20,587 nucleotides of DNA from CBFIJI01 sp965662885. GTDB taxonomy: Bacteria > Bacteroidota > Bacteroidia > Flavobacteriales > Flavobacteriaceae. The notes under the pieces are model-generated. The model was not told the origin of the DNA. It did not search any database and was given only the letters and a program-made list of their open reading frames with translations. The stretch spans positions 1-20,587 of the forward strand of contig CBFIJI010000027.1 in the NCBI GenBank assembly GCA_965662885.1. The letters run 5' to 3'. Shown here in pieces: positions 15,565 to 20,587 of the stretch; the first letter of the stretch is position 1; the number at the start of each line of letters is the position of its first letter. The position numbers and the translations under genes were made by a program.

Positions 15565-15624
15565 ATGAAATGGAACTTCTTTAAATTTTTTAAATATTTC
15601 TATCTGAGCAACTCCATAAAATGA
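15565..15624 (+). CDS. Possible 19-residue leader ORF overlapping the DUF6090-like gene
   Basis: An ATG 4 nt after the stop of the preceding gene opens a 19-codon frame (MKWNFFKFFKYFYLSNSIK) whose TGA overlaps the next ATG as ATGA (15621-15624). The peptide is rich in Phe, Tyr and Lys. That composition resembles the short basic-aromatic N-terminus seen before the membrane helix in DUF6090 proteins. It may couple translation, or be the original N-terminus separated by a frame change. Confidence 0.35.
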   Translation: MKWNFFKFFKYFYLSNSIK

Positions 15625-16304
15625 AAAAAGCAGTATTCAAATATTCCTTAGAATTTATCATCATTGTCCTAGGGGTCACTATTTCCTTTTATTGGGAAAA
15701 ACAACAAGCGATTACCTACAAGGAAAAATTGAAAAATGAATCCTTACGAAAACTGGAAGAGAATATTAAGGATGAAATCAATGGACTCCTGTTTGATGTA
15801 AGCGTCCACAGTCGGGCTTCAAAATATGGGGATATCATTTATCATCGGGGGAAAGAGCTTTATGAGAAAGACAAGGATTCACTTGGATTTTATTTGTCCT
15901 ATATTGCTGTAGCCGCAACTATTTTTGTAGATAATGATGAAGAATATGCTGCACTGACCAACTCGGGACTGATTGAATTGATTGAAAATAGGGTATTGGT
16001 AAAAAGTTTGCAAAAGAAATATTCTGATCATACCTGGTATAAAGAAAATGGGGACTTATTTATTGAATTGTTTTATAAGCAAACCTCCTTGTCAAAATAT
16101 CTCAGCTCCGAAAACAGAAAAAGACATCGAGGGGTGGTGGGCTATGCAACGGCTTATAAAAAAGAGATGCCCTATCTTAATGATGTAGAAATTAATTTTA
16201 TCTCCCAAAAAGCGTTAGGACATCGCTACTATGCCAACAACCTCTCGAATGCCATTCAAGTAGATTCGTTAATTCTTCGTGAAATTGCAAAAGAACTAAA
16301 TTGA
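15621..16304 (+). CDS. DUF6090-like single-pass membrane protein
   Basis: This 227-residue protein has one N-terminal membrane helix (about 8-24) carrying the pattern E-F-I-I-I-V-L-G-V-T-I-S-F. This matches the E-I-x-L-V-V-I-G-I-L-I-A-L helix of flavobacterial DUF6090 proteins. It is followed by a charged coiled-coil-like helix (31-55) and a soluble helical domain. EYAALTNSGLIELIENRVLVKSL (about 112-134) parallels the DUF6090 segment in which a conserved Leu-x-x-Ser-Gly is followed by a short helix. Function is unknown. The N-terminus is shorter than in relatives by about 15-20 residues, which the 19-codon ORF just upstream could account for. It lies between two paralogous membrane-protein genes on the same strand and is probably cotranscribed with the first (60-nt gap). 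Confidence 0.65.
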   Translation: MKKAVFKYSLEFIIIVLGVTISFYWEKQQAITYKEKLKNESLRKLEENIKDEINGLLFDVSVHSRASKYGDIIYHRGKELYEKDKDSLGFYLSYIAVAATIFVDNDEEYAALTNSGLIELIENRVLVKSLQKKYSDHTWYKENGDLFIELFYKQTSLSKYLSSENRKRHRGVVGYATAYKKEMPYLNDVEINFISQKALGHRYYANNLSNAIQVDSLILREIAKELN

Positions 16305-16335
16305 ATTCGGGTTAGTCGCTGTTCGCTTCTATAAA

Positions 16336-16373
16336 AAAAGCAACTTCTTGTTTGGGGCTTTTCCTTTTTTTTT
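16336..16373 (+). terminator. Probable terminator after the DUF6090-like gene
   Basis: AAAAGC (16336-16341) pairs with GCTTTT (16357-16362) around a 15-nt loop, followed after CC by nine T residues (16365-16373). It lies about 30 nt after the stop codon, a normal position. The stem is short with only two G-C pairs. Confidence 0.4.
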
Positions 16374-16382
16374 ATTTAGATC

Positions 16383-16413
16383 GAAATTTATTTTGTATAT
16401 TAAAATAAATTTC
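16383..16413. promoter_or_regulatory. Perfect 12-bp inverted repeat ending 4 nt before the start codon at 16418
   Basis: GAAATTTATTTT (16383-16394) and AAAATAAATTTC (16402-16413) are perfect complements around GTATATT. In RNA this hairpin would sit over the ribosome-binding region; in DNA it could be a dimer operator. No -7 octamer was found between the preceding terminator and this gene. Confidence 0.5.
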
Positions 16414-16417
16414 TAAA

Positions 16418-16858
16418 ATGGAAATTGTTGCAATAATATTAATTAGCGTTGCTAATGCTGCACTGTTGATTGCCGCTTATGGGGTGGCCAAAAAAAAACG
16501 AACTTTTTTTTTGTTGGGAATATTTATTTGTACTTTAATTCCAATCACAGGAGAGATAACGTCGTTTATTGTTTACCGTGAGGGGATTCATATGAGTCTT
16601 GCTATTGCATTTATAGGTCAATCTATCTTGGTCTTCCCGGATAAAATCAACTTTACTTCAGACAATGTGGCGGCTATGAAATTAGTGCGTAAAATTGGGC
16701 TGAGCGTTTTTATAACCAATTTCTTTCAAGGCTTGATCATTCTCAATTACGACATCAAGGCTCCCATGCTGTTTGCTTACTTTCACTTTTTACTCTGTTT
16801 GATAATTAGCTATCCCCTGATCAAGTCAAAATTGGATAAAGATTATTATTTAAATTAA
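16418..16858 (+). CDS. Uncharacterised multi-pass membrane protein, paralogue of the protein at 15138
   Basis: This 146-residue protein has about five hydrophobic segments (3-22, 29-50, 57-75, 90-110 and 113-135). It shares with the 140-residue protein at 15138 the basic K-K-K-R turn before helix 2, IHMSLAIA (57-64) against IHMAVAAL, and ILVFPDK (70-76) against LLAIPNK, plus a basic C-terminus. The two are diverged paralogues from an old duplication. The ATG is immediately preceded by a perfect inverted repeat. The family is not recognised and no catalytic motif is visible. It may have its own control, since a terminator-like hairpin separates it from the DUF6090-like gene. Confidence 0.7.
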   Translation: MEIVAIILISVANAALLIAAYGVAKKKRTFFLLGIFICTLIPITGEITSFIVYREGIHMSLAIAFIGQSILVFPDKINFTSDNVAAMKLVRKIGLSVFITNFFQGLIILNYDIKAPMLFAYFHFLLCLIISYPLIKSKLDKDYYLN

Positions 16859-17122
16859 AGTATCAATATATTGTTTATTAGTATTTTAGATCGTTTCAAT
16901 TAAACTTTTACAATAGTTATAGGTTTTGTAGGGTTTTTGTATGGTAAAAACAATTGTCTCTATGCTGGTGCAACACGGCAGATATTAAAAAGAAACGATT
17001 TTGGGTTTCCTAAAAGCGAAGGTAGCTCCCATATCTTATTCCTGTCATGAAAACAACAATAATGGTTACTAAGCAACGTTGTTTAAAATTGTGTGAAAAT
17101 TTTTTAGGAATCACCCCATTTA
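16859..17122. other. Intergenic region without a supported gene
   Basis: The region between convergent genes holds a 48-codon open stretch without an ATG (16904-17050, including LYAGATRQILKRNDFGFP). It looks protein-like in part but has no start and no recognised family; it may be a decayed remnant or chance. No promoter was identified. Confidence 0.4.
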
Positions 17123-17156
17123 AAACCCGTATTCGAATTAACTCAGACACGGGTTT
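17123..17156 (-). terminator. Hairpin downstream of the gene at 17178, probable terminator
   Basis: AAACCCGT (17123-17130) and ACGGGTTT (17149-17156) form a perfect 8-bp stem with an 18-nt loop. It begins 21 nt after the minus-strand stop codon and on that strand ends in TTTTAAA. It may also stop plus-strand transcription arriving from 16858. Confidence 0.45.
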
Positions 17157-17177
17157 ATTCGTTATTCCGTATGCTGT

Positions 17178-17666
17178 TTATGGATTCTTTTGAGCCTTTT
17201 GATAAGTATTAAGTAGTTCAAAGCTCCAGTTCCTAGTGACTGTATAACTCTTTGACAAATTTGGCGGTTTAATTCCAGCATAAACGATGGCTACACCAGG
17301 AATCGCATATAATAAAGCCGATGAATCAGCAAACAGACCCACAATAACACTCGCAGCAACAGTAATTGAGCCGATATAAACAAAAACACCCGCGGTAATA
17401 AAAGAAATTAAAAAGGGTTGGCGATTTATTTGATCGATATTCGCCAACGGGATACGTACATTGTTAATCATGATCGCATTTTCATCTGCAATGGTATAGT
17501 GACCAGAGATCTTTTGCCCCTCAGTGGTTTTGATTTTAATGATTTTGTTCTCTTTGATGAATACTTCCTTTTTAGTGGTTTCATTGGTAATTTTTATTGC
17601 ACCTTGTTGTGAAAAAAGTTGATGAACGAAGACAAGGCAAAAGAGTAAAAGAGTAATTTTTTTCAT
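17178..17666 (-). CDS. Secreted or membrane protein of a flavobacterial unknown family
   Basis: This 162-residue protein starts with a signal peptide (MKKITLLLFCLVFVHQLFSQ, cleavage near residue 19-20). A small beta-rich domain follows (about 24-85), with a KIKTTEGQKISGHYTIADENAIMIN core reminiscent of compact Sm-like or SH3-like barrels, ending IPLANIDQINR. Two adjacent hydrophobic helices follow (about 85-110 and 115-133), then a short polar tail. This order (signal, barrel, two helices) recurs in unnamed flavobacterial proteins. No function is known. The gene is single, and a hairpin terminator lies just downstream. The ATG is supported by the signal peptide. Confidence 0.7.
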   Translation of the reverse strand: MKKITLLLFCLVFVHQLFSQQGAIKITNETTKKEVFIKENKIIKIKTTEGQKISGHYTIADENAIMINNVRIPLANIDQINRQPFLISFITAGVFVYIGSITVAASVIVGLFADSSALLYAIPGVAIVYAGIKPPNLSKSYTVTRNWSFELLNTYQKAQKNP

Positions 17667-17830
17667 TTGTTGAATTTTAAATTAGTGATGAGTTGTAGCA
17701 GATAATTCTTATTTTTTTTTAATAATTACCCACGGTAAAACTAAACTATTACACTGAAAAAATGGTGATAATTCCTGCAAAATAGTACTGTTAATTTCTT
17801 TGGACTAAGAGGCTAACCCAAAAAATAAAT

Positions 17831-17843
17831 CCCCTCCCCCACC
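17831..17843. other. C-rich tract in AT-rich DNA
   Basis: CCCCTCCCCCACC lies about 85 nt upstream of the ATG at 17926. On the minus strand the G-runs could support at most a two-tetrad quadruplex. It stands out from surroundings that are about three-quarters A+T. It may be a protein-binding or structural site, or chance. Confidence 0.3.
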
Positions 17844-17925
17844 TAGATTTCAAAAAACTAAAGCTATTTATTTATATATTGTCTATATATAGGGAAGAGC
17901 TTTAATACCATCATAAATAGACCAA

Positions 17926-18606
17926 ATGAACGCACGTAATATTTTTTATTTCAATTTTGCTGTAGGCCTTTTTCTTTTGGGTTTTTTGGGTTTTGGTATT
18001 AATGGTCTGGTCAATCCTGAAAAATTACCTCCTAAAATTTTACTCATTCATATTCATGCTTTTTTTATGTTTACTTGGTTGCTCTTTTTACCAATTCAAA
18101 TCTATAGAAGTGAACTAAAGAAATTGAAAAGTTTTCGTGGCGAACAAGCTATTGTGCTCGGAATTGTATTGGGAATGCTAGTCACCATTTTTCTAATGAC
18201 CGCTTATCGCTTCCAACGGGAGGCTGATCTTTTCTTGGATGCTACTTTTAACCTTTTTACTCTTTTTAATTTTGCGCTCCTGATTGGTCTTCGTTTTTAT
18301 CACCTTAAGTCGGTCTCCAATAAAAATCGTTTGTTGCTTTTGGCGAGTTTAAGTATCATTTTGCCCGCTTTAAAACGGCTATTGCGTATTTTTTTATTGG
18401 AGGAAAATTTTGCCTTCCTTTTGCTGCTGTTACTCTTTGTTTTATTTGCCGTTAAAGAACTACAATCGGATAAAAAAATTCATAAATACACCTATCTCTA
18501 TGCCTATTTAACATTTCAAAGTGTGGGATGCTCCCTGCTCCTTTCCAAATGGGACTCTTGGCAAAACATCCTTCAGCTTGTTATGAATTGGATTCCAATT
18601 CACTAA
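17926..18606 (+). CDS. Seven-helix uncharacterised membrane protein with an H-x-H motif
   Basis: This 226-residue protein has about seven membrane helices (8-28, 38-58, 74-94, 104-125, 134-154, 157-176 and 188-206). Helix 2 carries H42-I-H44-A...W51...Q58, and helix 5 carries LLLLASLSIILPALKRL. These are features of a widespread but poorly described group of small membrane proteins with an H-x-H...W-x-x-L-x-x-x-Q helix, resembling DUF2306-like proteins. Paired histidines in a helix could bind haem or metal; this is inference. The ATG at 17926 is followed directly by the first helix. The gene stands alone, and a CTATATATAG palindrome lies about 40 nt upstream. No clear -7 octamer was found. 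Confidence 0.65.
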   Translation: MNARNIFYFNFAVGLFLLGFLGFGINGLVNPEKLPPKILLIHIHAFFMFTWLLFLPIQIYRSELKKLKSFRGEQAIVLGIVLGMLVTIFLMTAYRFQREADLFLDATFNLFTLFNFALLIGLRFYHLKSVSNKNRLLLLASLSIILPALKRLLRIFLLEENFAFLLLLLLFVLFAVKELQSDKKIHKYTYLYAYLTFQSVGCSLLLSKWDSWQNILQLVMNWIPIH

Positions 18607-18920
18607 ATTTTTACTTTATGAGCAGATTTGTTGTCTAATTACATGTTGACTATTTTAATGATAAACTTATGAATGACAATGTTTTAAAGGGTATTTATTG
18701 AATGAATAGTTTCAATAGTTATCAAGTCCGTTTTATTGCCACTAAACAACTTGTTCCTCCCGTTGTTATGCTGATGAAAATTCTTGGCGCTTTATCAACA
18801 ATAAGAAGTGTCGCATTTCTATAGGTTTCTGTCAATACCTTTTCCTACCGATTGAAAAATGACCTTTGTAGCATTGGCTATGTTTATGAATTTAAAAAAA
18901 TGCTCGGAAAAATGGCATGT
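18607..18920. other. Intergenic region between convergent genes, no supported gene
   Basis: These 314 nt contain only short frames. The longest with an ATG is 40 codons (18702-18824), with no recognisable features. No strong hairpin or terminator was found. Confidence 0.5.
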
Positions 18921-19262
18921 TTATTCAAGGTTAAAGCCAATCAATACCCCTAAAATTAATCCAATGACTATTGCAATAGTCATTACGAGGTTTGATCTTT
19001 TTTTATCTGAATAGAGTTTAACAGCTAGTTTGTTTAAAAAGTCCAATTGCTTTGGATATACCGCTTTGTCTTCTAGTGTTCGATAAATTTTTAAAGCCCT
19101 TCCAATAGTAATCAACCCAATTATTTCTAAAACAATTACGGCAATTAACGGATAGATGTTCGTGGATTCCTTTCCTTCTGTAATAAAAAGAACGATCACT
19201 CCAGAAAAAATAAGCACATAGGCAAGGAGCATCATTCTCCAAAAATCTTTTTTTGTGTTCAT
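18921..19262 (-). CDS. Small three-helix membrane protein, unknown
   Basis: This 113-residue protein has three hydrophobic segments: about 10-27, 37-54 and a Gly/Ile-rich C-terminal helix (93-110, MTIAIVIGLILGVLIGF). A charged loop of about 35 residues with several Lys lies between helices 2 and 3. The glycine spacing in the last helix (G-x3-G-x3-G) suits tight helix packing. I do not recognise the family. The ATG at 19262 is preceded by an AT-rich leader without a clear octamer. It is a single gene between gene-poor stretches, and nothing in the context indicates a role. Confidence 0.6.
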   Translation of the reverse strand: MNTKKDFWRMMLLAYVLIFSGVIVLFITEGKESTNIYPLIAVIVLEIIGLITIGRALKIYRTLEDKAVYPKQLDFLNKLAVKLYSDKKRSNLVMTIAIVIGLILGVLIGFNLE

Positions 19263-19765
19263 TTTAATTGATTTATAGTAAATATATTAAAATATACAAA
19301 GAAGTAAAGAATCTCTTTTTAAAAAAGATCACCCAATTCTCTGGAAAGGGAGCACCATACAAAAGAGCGAAGTGGTCCTCTATTTTGGTGTGTTTAGCGA
19401 ACAAAAGAGACTATTCCATTTAATTTTAAAAGCTTACTTTTAGGCTATGGAATGGTATATGAAAAACAGATGGTGGGTCTGGTCAATCACCTGTATCTAT
19501 CTTGCGTATCGAATAATCACAAGTATCTACTATAGTTAAACTGAATAAGGGGGTTGTGAAAGCTTGCCATAGTGGCCGTAATAGGGGCTGTTTAAATCGG
19601 TTGGGATAGTGGAACTGCTCTAAACAATTCTTCGTTTTTTAAGAGGGTATTTATCATTATAGGTGGGTAAAAGTTTAACCGTCTCTCCTAAACTACGCTA
19701 GGTTTTTAAAATTTACATCCGAAAAGAGTACTTAACCTATAAAAAACTTATAACAACCTTTTGTA
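19263..19765. other. 503-nt gap upstream of the antiterminator gene
   Basis: No long coding frame is present. Contents are a possible 30-codon ORF (19447-19539) and a set of three mutually complementary short segments (19360-19409) that could form alternative hairpins. An exact TAnnTTTG octamer was not found. CCTTTTGTAATG overlaps the start of the next gene, and a similar CTCTTTTGTAA precedes the ATG at 20571. Confidence 0.4.
19447..19539 (+). CDS. Possible 30-residue tryptophan-rich membrane peptide
   Basis: An ATG following an in-frame TAG opens a 30-codon frame ending in TAA. The peptide begins MEWYMKNRWWVWS and continues with a hydrophobic helix and a Tyr-rich end. The charge and hydrophobicity pattern is that of a tiny membrane protein. 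There is no known relative and no clear promoter at a proper distance, so it may be chance. Confidence 0.22.
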   Translation: MEWYMKNRWWVWSITCIYLAYRIITSIYYS

Positions 19766-20284
19766 ATGATTGGGTTAGATAGTATTATTTTTGATGATCT
19801 TAATGATAAAGATGTTTATTTTATGAGTTGGTATGTATTAAAAACCAAGCCCCGACAAGAGATCAAAGCCAAAGAATTCTTTGAAAAAATGGACATAGAA
19901 TCCTATATCCCAATGGAGAGAAAATACATCCATAAAAAAAAACAAGGGGAGTATAAGCTAATTCCGATCATAAGTACTTTTCTTTTCTTTAGAATGGACA
20001 AACTCGATTATGATCTTATTAATCAAAATCCGTATGGTGGGGATATCCTTAGAATGCATAAAAAAGTAATTGTGGTCAAAGACAGTGAGATAGAAGTTAT
20101 GCGACAGCACATAGATCCTACTAATGATTCTTTGGATTTTAAAGGTGCTGAAGAAGGTAAAAATTATACTATTGGGCATGGAATATTTAAAGGAAAGTCT
20201 GGGAAAGTTCTTGAAAAAAGGAAAAATAAAATATACCTGTTTTTAGATTCCTTACAACTTTCTATATGTATCGAAACCAATTAA
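19766..20284 (+). CDS. UpxY/NusG-like transcription antiterminator
   Basis: This protein of up to 172 residues has a NusG N-terminal domain: WYVLKTKPRQEIKAKEFFEK (22-41), IPMERKYIHKKK, and ISTFLFFRMDKLDY, the strand that contacts RNA polymerase. A C-terminal KOW-type segment follows (about 132-170: GKNYTIGHGIFKGKSGKVLEKR). It is much closer to the UpxY specialised antiterminators of Bacteroidota than to the housekeeping NusG. These are usually the first gene of a capsule or exopolysaccharide locus and let polymerase read through it. The start is uncertain: the ATG at 19823 would begin MSWYVLKTKP, as in many relatives, while 19766 adds an acidic 19-residue extension. The expected polysaccharide genes would lie beyond the right edge; a 286-nt leader follows. 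Confidence 0.8.
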   Translation: MIGLDSIIFDDLNDKDVYFMSWYVLKTKPRQEIKAKEFFEKMDIESYIPMERKYIHKKKQGEYKLIPIISTFLFFRMDKLDYDLINQNPYGGDILRMHKKVIVVKDSEIEVMRQHIDPTNDSLDFKGAEEGKNYTIGHGIFKGKSGKVLEKRKNKIYLFLDSLQLSICIETN

Positions 20285-20570
20285 CATCCTAAATAAATTT
20301 CCAACAAAAAATCGAAAGGATTGAAATAGCTTTCCACCTCGTAAAAAAATCGTTGCATTTATTTCTTTCCAACAATTATACATGACTTAATTTTAAATAC
20401 CCAAATGTAAGTATAGTTATACAAGCCAATTTCTTGTTTTTTTTAGAACAGTTGGATTTCTAATTAGTTAACTTATGCCTGCTTGTTTATGATGCATTTT
20501 TAGCATAATCTAATAAACATTATTAAAGTAGATTTAACGTAAAATTAACGCTCTTTTGTAAAAGAATAAA
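20285..20570 (+). other. Leader region downstream of the antiterminator gene
   Basis: No coding frame is seen. ATGATGC (20489-20495) and GCATAAT (20503-20509) form an imperfect hairpin. TTAACG occurs twice, 11 nt apart, near 20535 and 20546. CTCTTTTGTAA lies just before the ATG at 20571. Such leaders are where UpxY proteins are expected to load onto polymerase; no specific recruitment element is recognised. Confidence 0.35.
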
Positions 20571-20587
20571 ATGATGATCTGTTTTTG
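20571..20587 (+). CDS. Possible start of the next gene (cut by the window edge)
   Basis: ATGATGATCTGTTTTTG is open to the edge and follows an A-rich leader. Position suggests the first structural gene of a polysaccharide locus, but only five codons are visible. Confidence 0.25.

Noticed and set aside
16904..17050. 48-codon open stretch with GIY-YIG-like flavour (LYAGATRQILKRN)
   Set aside because: It has no start codon and no second catalytic motif, and it is too short for the family. It is kept only as a note in the intergenic entry.

Overview
The window comes from an AT-rich member of the Bacteroidota, most likely a flavobacterium (family Flavobacteriaceae or close). The evidence is a type IX secretion (T9SS) C-terminal sorting domain, a DUF1800/DUF1501 pair, a UpxY/NusG-like antiterminator, a Crp/Fnr regulator with a minimal C-terminal helix-turn-helix, a sortilin-like Asp-box protein, start sites without Shine-Dalgarno sequences, and several octamers matching the Bacteroidota -7 promoter element TAnnTTTG. 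There are no rRNA or tRNA genes, insertion sequences, CRISPR arrays or phage genes. The window looks like ordinary chromosome, with gene-poor, signal-rich gaps between small membrane-protein genes.

Layout. (1) 1-1440: a possible 3' end of an upstream gene, then a polytopic COG4299/DUF5009 acyltransferase-like protein. (2) 1441-6684: the most distinctive block. A tightly overlapping minus-strand operon encodes a DUF1800 protein, a DUF1501 protein (Tat-like N-terminus, thrombospondin type-3-like and SprB-like segments, T9SS tail) and a two-domain lipoprotein. A Rieske [2Fe-2S] lipoprotein is transcribed divergently from the same 98-bp intergenic region. (3) 6942-8317: an alpha/beta hydrolase converging on adenine phosphoribosyltransferase (apt). 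(4) 8318-9178: about 860 bp without a convincing large gene. It holds an orphan promoter-like octamer, two strong inverted repeats, one plausible small ORF and a 21-bp tandem repeat that runs into the end of the next gene. (5) 9179-10136: a DoxX-like membrane protein and a Crp/Fnr regulator. (6) 10442-14737: a secreted ~1060-residue Asp-box propeller protein converging on a cupin-SDR operon; the SDR lacks the usual catalytic Tyr and Lys. (7) 15138-19262: six membrane-associated proteins of unknown function. Two are paralogues flanking a DUF6090-like protein. The gaps hold hairpins and a possible 19-codon leader ORF. (8) 19263-20587: a 500-bp gap, a UpxY-type antiterminator of the kind that heads surface-polysaccharide loci, and probably the start of the next gene at the right edge.

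How the genes work together. The DUF1800-DUF1501-lipoprotein operon plus the Rieske protein reads as one envelope or secreted module: one partner is exported and T9SS-sorted, one is a lipoprotein, and one is a redox lipoprotein. Its biochemical role is unknown. The cupin and SDR are probably one small metabolic operon behind a perfect 14-bp palindromic operator candidate. The UpxY protein predicts a capsule or exopolysaccharide locus just beyond the right end. Domain names rest on recognised motifs in the translations; nothing was searched against a database.
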